NCBI GenBank assembly: GCA_043801935.1
Contig: JAZDLO010000015.1
Location: 1-25,911 of the forward strand
DNA length: 25,911 nucleotides
Reading direction: 5' to 3'
Source of the DNA: JAZDLO01 sp043801935
GTDB lineage: Bacteria; Actinomycetota; Thermoleophilia; RBG-16-64-13
A program made the translations under genes and the position numbers. Below, one piece after another: positions 15,136 to 23,021 of this stretch; position 1 is the stretch's first letter, and every line of letters begins with the position of its first letter. The notes beneath the pieces are model-generated. The model was given only the letters and a program-made list of their open reading frames with translations. It did no database searches and was not told the DNA's origin.

Positions 15136-16376
15136 CGGAATTAGAGCCTAAGCTGCTCTCCGACCTACACATGGTCGCGGGCGAGCTCGGGATCAAGAAT
15201 TTCAGGAAGTACTCGAAGCAGGATCTCATCATGAAGATCCTCAACGAGCAGTCGCAGGAAAGGGGTCTACAGTTCCGTACGGGGCTGCTCGATATCCTGC
15301 CCGACGGCTATGGGTTCCTGCGCACCCAAGGGTATACGCAGTCGGACTCCGACATCTACGTGTCGCTCTCGCAGATACGTCGCTTCAAACTTCGCCGAGG
15401 CGACGAGATCACCGGGCAGGTGCGCACACCGCGAGACAACGAGAAGTACCACGCCTTGCTGAAGATCCAATCGGTCAACGGCATCGATCCTGAGCAGGCC
15501 CGGCACCGGCCCACCTTCGATTCGCTGACCCCCCTCTTCCCAGATGAGCGTCTTCGCCTGGAGACCACTCCGGATCGGATCGCCGCCCGGGTCATGGACC
15601 TACTCAGCCCCATCGGCAAGGGGCAGCGCGGTCTGATCGTCTCGCCGCCCAAAGCTGGAAAAACCACTATTCTCAAAGACATCGCCAACTCCATCGCGGC
15701 CAACAACCCGGAGGTGCACCTTATGGTGCTGCTCGTGGACGAGCGTCCCGAGGAGGTCACCGACATGGAGCGCACGGTGACCGGTGAAGTGGTCAGCTCG
15801 ACCTTCGACCAGCCGGGTGAGAACCACGTCCAGGTCACCGAGTTGGTGCTGGAACGGGTCAAACGGTTGGTGGAGGTCGGCAAGGATGTGGTGGTGCTTC
15901 TGGATTCCATCACTCGGATGGCCCGGGCCTACAACCTGCAGGCGCCTGCGAGCGGCCGCATCCTTTCCGGGGGGGTCGACTCCACCGCGTTGTACCCGCC
16001 GAAGAAGTTCTTCGGCGCCGCCCGCAACATCGAGGAGGGCGGCTCGCTCACCATCTTGGCCACGGCCCTGGTCGAGACGGGCTCGCGGATGGACGAGGTG
16101 ATCTTCGAGGAGTTCAAAGGCACCGGTAACTGGGAAGTGCGCTTGAGCCGGCAATTGGCCAACAAGCGGGTCTTCCCGGCCATCGATATCGAGAGCTCCG
16201 GGACGCGAAAAGAAGAGCTTCTGATGGACGCGGCCGAGGCCAAGATGGTGTGGAAGCTGCGGGGGGTACTGCACGCCCTCGACCCGAACGCCGCCATCGA
16301 GCTCCTGATCGACAAGCTCAAGGAGACTAAGTCGAACACCGAGTTCCTCGAGCAGATGCGCAAGAACGCCCGCTAG
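15126..16376 (+). CDS. rho: Transcription termination factor Rho
   Basis: Hexameric RNA helicase that ends transcription. The 416 residues comprise the Rho N-terminal helical domain (LSDLHMVAGELGIKNFRKYS), a cold-shock-like RNA-binding domain (ILPDGYGFLRT) and a RecA-type ATPase with Walker A PPKAGKTT (174-181), Walker B VVLLDSITRMARAYN and the Q/R-loop regions (LSGGVDSTALYPPKKFFGAARN). ATG 15126 is preferred because AGGAAG lies 7 nt upstream and the N-terminus then aligns with E. coli Rho; in-frame ATG 15072 would add 18 polar residues. No rpmE follows. Confidence 0.97.
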   Translation: MAIAELEPKLLSDLHMVAGELGIKNFRKYSKQDLIMKILNEQSQERGLQFRTGLLDILPDGYGFLRTQGYTQSDSDIYVSLSQIRRFKLRRGDEITGQVRTPRDNEKYHALLKIQSVNGIDPEQARHRPTFDSLTPLFPDERLRLETTPDRIAARVMDLLSPIGKGQRGLIVSPPKAGKTTILKDIANSIAANNPEVHLMVLLVDERPEEVTDMERTVTGEVVSSTFDQPGENHVQVTELVLERVKRLVEVGKDVVVLLDSITRMARAYNLQAPASGRILSGGVDSTALYPPKKFFGAARNIEEGGSLTILATALVETGSRMDEVIFEEFKGTGNWEVRLSRQLANKRVFPAIDIESSGTRKEELLMDAAEAKMVWKLRGVLHALDPNAAIELLIDKLKETKSNTEFLEQMRKNAR

Positions 16377-16412
16377 CGGGCGAGGGAAGGGGCGAACGGC
16401 AAGGGGCGGGCG

Positions 16413-17420
16413 GTGACGGCGGATGTAACGGGCGCAGTGGGAGTCGGCGGCATCTCCGTCGGCCATTTCTCCGACCGCGAGGGTTTGACCGGCTGCACAG
16501 CAGTGCTAGCCCCCGACGGCGTGACCGCCTCGGTGGACATCCGGGGAGGAGCCCCGGGAACGCTGGAGACGGCCCTACTCTCGCCGTATGCTTCGGTGAG
16601 CGAGATCCACGGCGTCCTGTTGACCGGCGGCAGCGCGCCGGGTCTGGGGGCAGCCGCGGGGCTCACCAGCTTCCTGAAAGAGGGAGGCTACGGCTATCGG
16701 ACTCCCTACGCTCGGGTGCCCCTGGTGGCGGCGGCGGTCATCTACGACCTCGGCGTGGGGAGCGCGCAGGCTTGCCCGCGGCCCGAGGATGCATACCAGG
16801 CGGCTGCGTCGGCTGGAGGGCTGATCGAGGAAGGCTCAGTGGGCGTCGGGACCGGGGCCACCGTCGGCAAACTGCTTGGCGGGGGCGGGCTGATGAAGGG
16901 TGGGATCGCCTTGCACGCGGTGCGGCTGGGCGGGGGGGTGACGGTCAGCGCACTCACCGTGGTCAATTCCCTGGGAGACGTGGTCGACGAGGACGGCTCC
17001 ATCCTGGCTGGGGCCCGGCGGGCGGGCGCTTTCGTCGACAGCAAAGAGCTGCTGCTGGCCATGTCTGAGGCGCCGGCGTTCACCTCGATAGAGAGCACCA
17101 CGCTATCCGTAGTCATGACCGACGCCCGGCTCGACAAGCTGCAGTGTGGGATCGTAGCCCGCATGAGTCACGACGGCTTCGCCCGAGCCATCAATCCGGT
17201 ACACACTCCCGTGGACGGCGATTGTGTCTTCGTGCTGGCGACAGGCGAGAGGACCGGCAACATCTTCCAGGTGGGGGCTGCGGCTGCGGAGGCGGTTGCG
17301 ATGAGCATCCGACGCGCCGTCCGTGCGGCCGACGGGCTCGACGGCGTGCCCTCGTTCAAGGATCTGGCTCGCGAAAGCGGAGGCTCCGATCGGACAGGCG
17401 ACCTGCGGACCGACCGCTAG
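16413..17420 (+). CDS. P1 family (S58, DmpA-type) aminopeptidase/amidase
   Basis: A 335-residue Ntn-hydrolase-like protein of the DmpA/L-aminopeptidase family, normally made as a precursor that cleaves itself into two chains. Family features are VGHFSD near the start, LLTGGSAPGLGAAAG, GVGTGATVGKLLGG and VVNSLGDVVD. The predicted nucleophile region STTLSVVMTDA has Thr229/Thr230 at the likely start of the beta chain. The natural substrate is unknown; members act on beta-peptides or D/L-amino-acid amides. The start is GTG 16413 with a G-rich stretch upstream. panC follows after 5 nt, so beta-alanine-containing compounds are a conceivable but unproven link. Confidence 0.88.
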   Translation: MTADVTGAVGVGGISVGHFSDREGLTGCTAVLAPDGVTASVDIRGGAPGTLETALLSPYASVSEIHGVLLTGGSAPGLGAAAGLTSFLKEGGYGYRTPYARVPLVAAAVIYDLGVGSAQACPRPEDAYQAAASAGGLIEEGSVGVGTGATVGKLLGGGGLMKGGIALHAVRLGGGVTVSALTVVNSLGDVVDEDGSILAGARRAGAFVDSKELLLAMSEAPAFTSIESTTLSVVMTDARLDKLQCGIVARMSHDGFARAINPVHTPVDGDCVFVLATGERTGNIFQVGAAAAEAVAMSIRRAVRAADGLDGVPSFKDLARESGGSDRTGDLRTDR

Positions 17421-17425
17421 CTACC

Positions 17426-18274
17426 GTGACCCTCTGCGTCACCACTGTTTCCGAGATGCAGGTCACGCTCGACGAGGCCCGCACGCGGGGCGCCTCCATA
17501 GGGCTGGTGCCGACGATGGGGGGACTTCATGAGGGGCACCTCTCCCTCGTTCGGAGGGCGCGCTCCGAGAATGGATTGGTCGTGGTCTCGATATTCGTCA
17601 ATCCCACGCAGTTCGGACCCCACGAGGACTTGCAGCGCTACCCTCGTGATCTGGCGGGCGACTTGGTTCTGGCGCGCGAGGCTGGGGGAGATCTTGTCTT
17701 CAGCCCGACCGTCGAGGAGATGTACCCGGAGGCCTACTCCACATGGGTGGAAGTGGACGGGCTGACGGCAGGCCTTTGTGGCGCATCGAGGCCCGGGCAC
17801 TTCCGGGGCGTATGCACGGTGGTGACGAAGCTCCTCAACATCTGCCGGCCCGAGCGGGCCTATTTTGGCCAAAAAGATGCTCAACAGCTGGCCGTGGTCA
17901 AGCGGATGGTGCGGGATCTCAACCTCGGAGTGGACATCGTCTCCTGCCCGACCGTCCGGGAGGCGGATGGGCTGGCCGTGAGCTCACGAAACACCGGTCT
18001 CACGGCGCAGGAGCGGGTCCAAGCTCCTGTCCTCTACCGAGCGCTCCGCGCCGCGGCCGAACTGGTGCAGCGAGGAGAGCGTGACGCGTCCGCCCTCGAG
18101 GAGGCGATCCGGGGAATGCTGGCGGAAGCCGACCTGGGGAGGATCGACTACGTCGATGTGGTACGGGCGAACGATCTCTCACCGATGACCACCGTGTCCG
18201 GTGAGTGCCTCATAGCCGTGGCGCTGTGGTTCGGCGGCACGAGGCTCATCGACAACATCGTCGTGACGGGGTGA
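17426..18274 (+). CDS. panC: Pantothenate synthetase (pantoate-beta-alanine ligase)
   Basis: ATP-dependent joining of pantoate and beta-alanine for coenzyme A synthesis. The 282 residues include VPTMGGLHEGHLSLV (HxGH-type ATP site), FVNPTQFGPHEDLQRYPR, the pantoate site CTVVTKLLNICRPERAYFGQKDAQQL and the KMSKS-like SSRN. GTG 17426 is chosen because it keeps the usual TTVSEM-type N-terminal strand; ATG 17456 would cut it off. It begins 5 nt after the peptidase stop. panB and panD are not in the window, but a DUF2520 Rossmann protein (a possible ketopantoate reductase) lies about 3.5 kb away on the other strand. Confidence 0.96.
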   Translation: MTLCVTTVSEMQVTLDEARTRGASIGLVPTMGGLHEGHLSLVRRARSENGLVVVSIFVNPTQFGPHEDLQRYPRDLAGDLVLAREAGGDLVFSPTVEEMYPEAYSTWVEVDGLTAGLCGASRPGHFRGVCTVVTKLLNICRPERAYFGQKDAQQLAVVKRMVRDLNLGVDIVSCPTVREADGLAVSSRNTGLTAQERVQAPVLYRALRAAAELVQRGERDASALEEAIRGMLAEADLGRIDYVDVVRANDLSPMTTVSGECLIAVALWFGGTRLIDNIVVTG

Positions 18275-18354
18275 GCCCGGGGCCGAACGCGGCAGGGTCC
18301 GCGCCGGCGCCTTCTAAATCTTTTCCCGGGGGCTGCCGATAGGCCGAATGGACG

Positions 18355-19110
18355 ATGGAAGCCTATAGAGGCAAGGCTATGCTGCTCCAGGGATCGATCC
18401 ACAGGTTCAATCTGGTAAGCATCCTGCAATTCCTTGCGCAGAATGCCGCCACCGGCGTGCTCGAGGTCCGCGATTTCGAGGAATACGGCTTCATCTATCT
18501 TGTCGACGGCCGCGTGGAAGCGATCTCCCTGCCGATAACGGACGAGAAGCTAGGAACGCGCCTCCTCAATGCCGGTTGCTTGAGCGTGCGCCAACTCTCG
18601 GAGGCCCTCTTAGAGGATTCGGCGCTCACCCACGACCAGAGGAGGCTCAAACCGCTGGGGCAGCGCCTTATCGAAAAAGGCTTCACGAGTGAAGCCAAAG
18701 TCCGCGAAGTCATGGGCCAGCAGACTCTCGACCAGGTGTTCGAGCTCGCCCACTGGCAGAACGGCGTCTTTTCGTACAGCGAACCCGAACAGATGCCCAA
18801 CTTCCAGATCGCGATCGAGGGCGACGTGCAGGAACTCCTCCTCGAGGCCCACAAGCGCATCGACGAGGGAGGGCTTTCGCGGAAGACCGGGAATGTGGCG
18901 GTGCTTGAGACGTGCTACGCGTGCCCCCTCAGTGAGGAGTGCACGCCCGCGATCAAGACGAAGTACCTCAAAGAGGACCTCTGTCTGTGGCGCAACATGG
19001 GGGCTGTGGTGACCGATGAGTACGAGATGTTGCGCGACGCCCGCCTGCTCTACCGTTCCAAGGATGAGAACACCAAGCCTGAGCTCGACGCGTCGCTCGA
19101 CTCGTACTAG
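18355..19110 (+). CDS. DUF4388 (PATAN-type) protein with C-terminal Cys cluster
   Basis: A 251-residue soluble protein. The N-terminal part has the DUF4388 look (LLQGSIHRFNLVSILQFLAQNAATGVLEV, then GFIYLVDGRVEAI); these domains are usual in signalling and gliding-type regulators. A helical middle region (QRLIEKGFTSEAKVREVMGQQ) resembles the repeat that often follows DUF4388. The C-terminal part holds four cysteines, Cys187, Cys190, Cys196 and Cys210 (C-x2-C-x5-C-x13-C), which could bind Zn or an Fe-S cluster. ATG 18379 is an alternative start that matches the usual domain start. No partner kinase or GTPase is adjacent. Confidence 0.78.
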   Translation: MEAYRGKAMLLQGSIHRFNLVSILQFLAQNAATGVLEVRDFEEYGFIYLVDGRVEAISLPITDEKLGTRLLNAGCLSVRQLSEALLEDSALTHDQRRLKPLGQRLIEKGFTSEAKVREVMGQQTLDQVFELAHWQNGVFSYSEPEQMPNFQIAIEGDVQELLLEAHKRIDEGGLSRKTGNVAVLETCYACPLSEECTPAIKTKYLKEDLCLWRNMGAVVTDEYEMLRDARLLYRSKDENTKPELDASLDSY

Positions 19111-19132
19111 CCCTTCCCCGCGGAGGGCGCGA

Positions 19133-19149
19133 GGTGGTCTGCGACCACC
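19133..19149. terminator. Hairpin between convergent genes
   Basis: Perfect 7-bp stem GGTGGTC (19133-19139) and GACCACC (19143-19149) with a 3-nt loop, 22 nt after the DUF4388 stop and before the end of the convergent methyltransferase gene. There is no T-run, so a role as terminator is only suggested by position. Confidence 0.35.
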
Positions 19150-19256
19150 CCGAGAGCGTCGCTGCCTTCTTCTGCAAGCTCCACCCCCAAGCGGCCCGGG
19201 AACCGATCACGGGTCTCGACCCTCATTCTCCCCTCCTTCGGGCTGGCCCCTCTTCC

Positions 19257-19889
19257 CTACCCCGGTGGACGAGCTACCCCGGCGGACGAGCTACCTGGTT
19301 GTACGGGTCCCAGTACAGATCCGACGAACGAGTAGCTCGGACCCCGCTGCCCGCTGCTGGTCCCGCGTATACCGCGGTCGGCCAGAAACTTCTCCAACTG
19401 AGCGGCGGTCTTGAAGGCAGCCGGCTCTCCCACCAGGCGCTCGAGGATCGCGACGAGCCGAGTCCACCCGCGGGCATCCATCTCCAAGATGAGAACGCCA
19501 CCGCCGGGGCGGACCACGCGCGCCATCTCACGGACGGCCGCGTCCTGATCGCGGAAATGATGGAAGGCGTCGGAGCACAGCACAGCATCAAAATAGCCGT
19601 CGGGGAAAGGCAGGGCGTCCGCCGTCGCCAGCCGCACCGACACCAGAGGATCGGCCGGAGCCCGGAGAAGCATCTGCCGGACAGGGTCGACGACGACCAC
19701 CTTGGCGCCGAGAGCCTGGGCAACGCCGGCTCCGAGGTCTCCGGTACCGCCTCCGAGGTCGAGGAGCAAGCCCTCCGGGGAGACGAAGGGGCGGAGCCGG
19801 TCGGCCAGGAGCCGGAAGTCATCCTCCGACCAGCGTCGGGCGGCGCGCTTCATCAGGGGAGCTCCCCATCGAAATACAGACATCGCCAT
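19257..19889 (-). CDS. Class I SAM-dependent methyltransferase (UbiE/Methyltransf_11 type)
   Basis: A 210-residue Rossmann methyltransferase. SAM-binding motif I is LLLDLGGGTGDLG (41-53), motif II VVVDPVRQML, then LPFPDGYFDAVLCSDAFHHF and VLRPGGG-like VVRPGGGVLILE. The acceptor substrate cannot be inferred; a quinone or small-molecule acceptor is typical for this type. The C-terminus past YSFVG is a tail made partly by a 17-bp tandem duplication. ATG 19883 is an alternative start. It is transcribed towards the DUF4388 gene and lies 47 nt downstream of the Hps-RraA gene in the same direction, so it may be the end of that operon. Confidence 0.87.
   Translation of the reverse strand: MAMSVFRWGAPLMKRAARRWSEDDFRLLADRLRPFVSPEGLLLDLGGGTGDLGAGVAQALGAKVVVVDPVRQMLLRAPADPLVSVRLATADALPFPDGYFDAVLCSDAFHHFRDQDAAVREMARVVRPGGGVLILEMDARGWTRLVAILERLVGEPAAFKTAAQLEKFLADRGIRGTSSGQRGPSYSFVGSVLGPVQPGSSSAGVARPPG
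19260..19293. repeat. 17-bp tandem duplication at the methyltransferase 3' end
   Basis: Two head-to-tail copies of CCCCGGTGGACGAGCTA (19260-19276) and CCCCGGCGGACGAGCTA (19277-19293) differ at one base. The length is not a multiple of three, so the copies present the same end (VARPPG and stop) in two frames. Confidence 0.85.
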
Positions 19890-19936
19890 CCCTGCCCTGG
19901 GGAGTCAGCGCCTCAGCCTACATGAGGCCGCTTCGG

Positions 19937-21223
19937 TCACCGTTTCTCCCAGCGTAGGAGATAGGCCACCTGGCTGAGAGTGCTCCCCGCCTGGATCTCC
20001 CGGCGCAGGCGGTTCTCCTTCTCCAGCACATCCATGGCCCGATTGGTGTACTCGATCGCCTTCTCGCGGGGGATGACGCATACCCCGTCGTCGTCCGCGA
20101 TGATCCAGTCCCCGGGCGATACCCTGACCCCGGCTATCCGCACCGGCACCCCTATCTCGCCGAACCCCTTGGGCTCACCGGCGGTGGGCGTGACCGATGA
20201 ACAAAACAGGGGAAAACCCAGCCGACGGATGTCGCCGCTGTCCCGCGCCGCGCCGAAGATGACCACCCCGGCCAGGTTCCGTTGCATGGCGGAGTTGGTG
20301 GCGAGCTCGCCCCACACGGCCGGCGCGACCCCACCTGCGTCGATGACCAGCACGTCACCAGGCTGTGCCGTATCGATGGCCTCCACGGGCTTGGCCCAAT
20401 CGCCCGGGTGGGTGCGGACGGTGAGCGCCGGGCCGACCAGTTTCGTCCCTGGGGTCAGCGCACGCAGTCCGGGGATATCGCCGGTGCGATGGAGAGCGTC
20501 GGACACATTGGCAGCGGACACTCGCGACAACATCTCCCGCACGTCGGGCCCGGTAGCCCGGACGAAGAACTCCGACTCGAGCGGCATCATCGTCTCCATG
20601 GCCTGTTTCACCGCCCGGGCGGCGGCGGTCGCATCGGCCGCCTTGCTGATGGCGCCCCCCACCACAATGATGGAGGCTCCCGCCTGAAGGGCGAGGGGAG
20701 CGGTCTCCGAGTTGATACCCCCAGCCACCGCCACCGGTATCGAAACGGCCTGAGTCACCGCTCGCAGCGAGTCCCACGGAGTCTTGCCCTGCATCTGCTC
20801 GTCGATGGCCACGTGGATGCCGACATAGCTGGCCCCCATCTCCTCGACGGCCAGGGCACGGGCCACTACGTCCTCGACTTGGACCATGTCGACGATGATG
20901 TCGGCTCCATAATTGCGGGCCGCCTCCACGCATTCCCGGATAGTGGCGTCGGAGGCCGCGCCCAGGACCCCGACTACCTGCGCCCCCGCTTTGGCCGCGG
21001 ACTCTACCTCGGCCCGCCCGGCGTCCATGGTCTTCATGTCGGCGACGATGGTCAGCGAAGGCCAGCGGGACTTGATCTCCCGGATCGCCTGCAGGCCCTC
21101 GCTCTTGATGAGTGGAGTACCGGCTTCCAGCCAATCGACGCCTCCTGCCACCGCCTCTTCCGCTACCTGCAAGGCCCTGGGGAGGTCGACGAAGTCGAGC
21201 GCCAACTGTAGTACCGGTTTCAT
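19937..21223 (-). CDS. Fused 3-hexulose-6-phosphate synthase / RraA-like protein
   Basis: A 428-residue two-domain protein. Residues 1-215 are a TIM barrel of the KGPDC/Hps type: LQLALDFVDLPRA, WLEAGTPLIKSEG, VADMKTMDAG (Asp62, Lys64, Asp67), VDMVQVED and VAGGINSETAP. Hps joins formaldehyde and ribulose 5-phosphate, or runs in reverse to release them. Residues about 228-428 are RraA/HMG-aldolase-like (ANVSDALHRTG, then GVVIFGAARDSGDI with the Arg-Asp pair). Such Hps-RraA fusions are best known in archaea and some bacteria. No 6-phospho-3-hexuloisomerase is in the window. The start has a strong AAAAGGAGGG 7 nt upstream. It follows yjbQ by 20 nt. Confidence 0.88.
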   Translation of the reverse strand: MKPVLQLALDFVDLPRALQVAEEAVAGGVDWLEAGTPLIKSEGLQAIREIKSRWPSLTIVADMKTMDAGRAEVESAAKAGAQVVGVLGAASDATIRECVEAARNYGADIIVDMVQVEDVVARALAVEEMGASYVGIHVAIDEQMQGKTPWDSLRAVTQAVSIPVAVAGGINSETAPLALQAGASIIVVGGAISKAADATAAARAVKQAMETMMPLESEFFVRATGPDVREMLSRVSAANVSDALHRTGDIPGLRALTPGTKLVGPALTVRTHPGDWAKPVEAIDTAQPGDVLVIDAGGVAPAVWGELATNSAMQRNLAGVVIFGAARDSGDIRRLGFPLFCSSVTPTAGEPKGFGEIGVPVRIAGVRVSPGDWIIADDDGVCVIPREKAIEYTNRAMDVLEKENRLRREIQAGSTLSQVAYLLRWEKR

Positions 21224-21243
21224 GAAGCGGCCCTCCTTTTCCT

Positions 21244-21696
21244 CTATCGTACGCCGAGGGTCTGAACGATGACCGTACGTTCGCGTGGCCGGTTATCAAA
21301 GCAGACGAAGCAGATCTCCTGCCAGCGACCCAGGCAAAGAGCGCCCTGCTCGAAGGGTATGACCAATGAAGGACCCAGAAGACCGGCACGCACGTGAGCG
21401 TGTCCGTTCACGTCGGGGTGAGTGCGATTGTGCTCGTACTCCGCCGTCGGAGGGGCTATGCGGTCGAAAAGGCTACGGAAGTCCTGGACGACTCCAGGCT
21501 CGAACTCGAGAGTGGTGACCGCCCCCGTCGCCCCGGGGACGAAAAGGGTGACCGTGCCGGCTTGAAGGCCGGTCTCGTCGACCAGACCGCGAACGTCGGC
21601 CGTGATGTCGACCACGTCGGCGTCTCCGACCGTAGTGAAATGTATGCGGTCGGTGAAAACCGTGACTGCACCCGAAGGCGCGGGCGCCGCTGTCAT
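21244..21696 (-). CDS. YjbQ family protein (UPF0047)
   Basis: A 150-residue small beta-rich enzyme of the YjbQ family, described as a secondary thiamine-phosphate synthase in E. coli. Signature stretches are TLFVPGATGAVTTLE, HPDVNGHAHVRAGLLGPS with clustered His, and the C-terminal GRWQEICFVCFDNRPRERTV. The ATG at 21696 has GGGAGG 8 nt upstream. It sits between the DUF2520 and Hps-RraA genes on the same strand, 52 and 20 nt apart. The real substrate in this operon is not clear. Confidence 0.92.
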   Translation of the reverse strand: MTAAPAPSGAVTVFTDRIHFTTVGDADVVDITADVRGLVDETGLQAGTVTLFVPGATGAVTTLEFEPGVVQDFRSLFDRIAPPTAEYEHNRTHPDVNGHAHVRAGLLGPSLVIPFEQGALCLGRWQEICFVCFDNRPRERTVIVQTLGVR

Positions 21697-21748
21697 GCTC
21701 GAGTCCTCCCTGTTGGCGGTCGTTGCGGCTCTGGGTCGCCTCGTTCCC

Positions 21749-22702
21749 TCATGATGTTCCCTGTCTAGCGGATTCTAGTGCTGGCGAGGGGTCAAGGGCC
21801 GCGAGGAGGTCTGCGAGCTCGCCGATGGCCGCGGGGTCGACCTCGCCTCGCGCGCGGATCAGGTCGAGGGTGGCCAGACCGAGGATCCTGTAGAGAGGGA
21901 CGAGGTGAGGCGCATCCACGTCCAAAGCCTGCATGTGTTGGGCAACGGTGCGTCTGTCGCCTCGGCTGAGCGGTCCGGTAAGGGCGGGTAACGTGCCATG
22001 GGTGCTGATATTATCCAGAGTCGCTGTGACCAGAGGCAAGAAGAGGGAGAGGGCTTCTTCCCGGGGTAGCCCCGCCTTGATGAACAGCTGCTCGGCATGG
22101 TGCTCGAGGGTGACCAGATAGTTGCACGCGAGTGTAGCCGCAGCATGGTACAGGGCACGCTTGTCGTCGGCCAGAAGGAAGGGCCGCGCCCCCAGCCCGT
22201 CGGCAAGCGCGAAACCAAGGGCTGCAGCGGGGGAGGCCTCTTCAATCACCGACGGGGTGATGGCGATAGCGGCGCCGGCGAACCGAGCCGGCCCGCTGGT
22301 GGGATCGGTGAACGTCTGGAGGGGGTGAAAGACCAACGTCGCCGCTCCCGCCTGCCGGCAGGGGGAGAGAACGGTCACCGAAGTGGCGCCGCTGGTGTGA
22401 GCGACCACCGGCATCGAGTCTGCAGGCCGGCGGCGGAGCTCCGCACCGAGTCCGCCGGCCACCCGCGCAAGGGCGTCGTCGGGTACAGCAACGACGTAAA
22501 GGTCCGGCGAACGCGACACCAGCTCGTGGATGTGCGCCGCAGCCCGCTCTCCCAGGCAGGCCTCCGCCCGTGCGCGGCCCGCCGCAGTGCGCGCCGTGAA
22601 GCCGACCAGGTCGGCCCCGCGGGCGCGCAAGGCGAGCGCTAGGCTTGAACCAAGCCGTCCGGCGCCGATGACTACGAAACGAATGGAGGAGAGCGCGATC
22701 AC
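21749..22702 (-). CDS. Rossmann-like and DUF2520 domain protein (ketopantoate reductase-like)
   Basis: A 317-residue oxidoreductase. The N-terminal NAD(P)-binding motif is VVIGAGRLGSS (11-20), followed by VVAVPDDAL and HTSGA; the C-terminal all-helical DUF2520 region has FHPLQTF, then ALYHAAATLACNYLVTL and GPLSRGD. As I recall, this domain pair is that of PanG, an alternative ketopantoate reductase, and the genes often sit near panB/panC; panC is in this window. The start is GTG 22702 with no clear Shine-Dalgarno. It is the first gene of the minus-strand operon with yjbQ and hps-rraA. Confidence 0.85.
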   Translation of the reverse strand: MIALSSIRFVVIGAGRLGSSLALALRARGADLVGFTARTAAGRARAEACLGERAAAHIHELVSRSPDLYVVAVPDDALARVAGGLGAELRRRPADSMPVVAHTSGATSVTVLSPCRQAGAATLVFHPLQTFTDPTSGPARFAGAAIAITPSVIEEASPAAALGFALADGLGARPFLLADDKRALYHAAATLACNYLVTLEHHAEQLFIKAGLPREEALSLFLPLVTATLDNISTHGTLPALTGPLSRGDRRTVAQHMQALDVDAPHLVPLYRILGLATLDLIRARGEVDPAAIGELADLLAALDPSPALESARQGTS

Positions 22703-23021
22703 GGGTCCCGGGGCGGAAGGTCCGTCGTCCCGACATGTTCCAGATGTGGGTGTCGCTTCGATGAAATACCTGCCTGTTCCAGTTCTGCCTGCAGATACCA
22801 GACGTGGCTCGGTCGTTCCTTGGGGTCGGCCGGGACCGACGGACGCATGCGGCTCGCGGCTCCGCCTCCAAATGGTAGGCGCTCCGGTCGCAGGGCGTAT
22901 ACGTCACGATCCCAGGCGGTGCCCGGGTAGAATAACAGTCGCCTGTCCCTGCGGCAATGTGCCGGTCACGGCGGCCGCACTGCCGCCCATAGGAACACGG
23001 TCATCTGCTACCCTGAGCCTC
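22703..23021. other. Intergenic region between divergent DUF2520 and uracil-DNA glycosylase genes
   Basis: 319 nt without a credible gene. It must hold the divergent promoters. A -10-like TAGAAT is at 22928-22933 on the plus strand without a convincing -35. A small hairpin GTCGG/CCGAC falls near 22827-22842. Open frames crossing it on both strands have the look of non-coding translation (Arg-rich, no domain match). I see no riboswitch or repeat. Confidence 0.4.

Noticed and set aside
15600..16466. Open frame of 288 codons on the minus strand
   Set aside because: Antisense to rho, one of the most conserved bacterial genes; no family features in the translation.
19134..19925. Plus-strand open frame of 263 codons opposite the methyltransferase
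   Set aside because: The methyltransferase frame has clear SAM motifs; the plus-strand translation has none.
20355..21389. Open frame of 344 codons on the minus strand in another frame of the Hps-RraA gene
   Set aside because: Gly/Arg-rich frame-shifted shadow; the Hps-RraA frame carries all recognised motifs.
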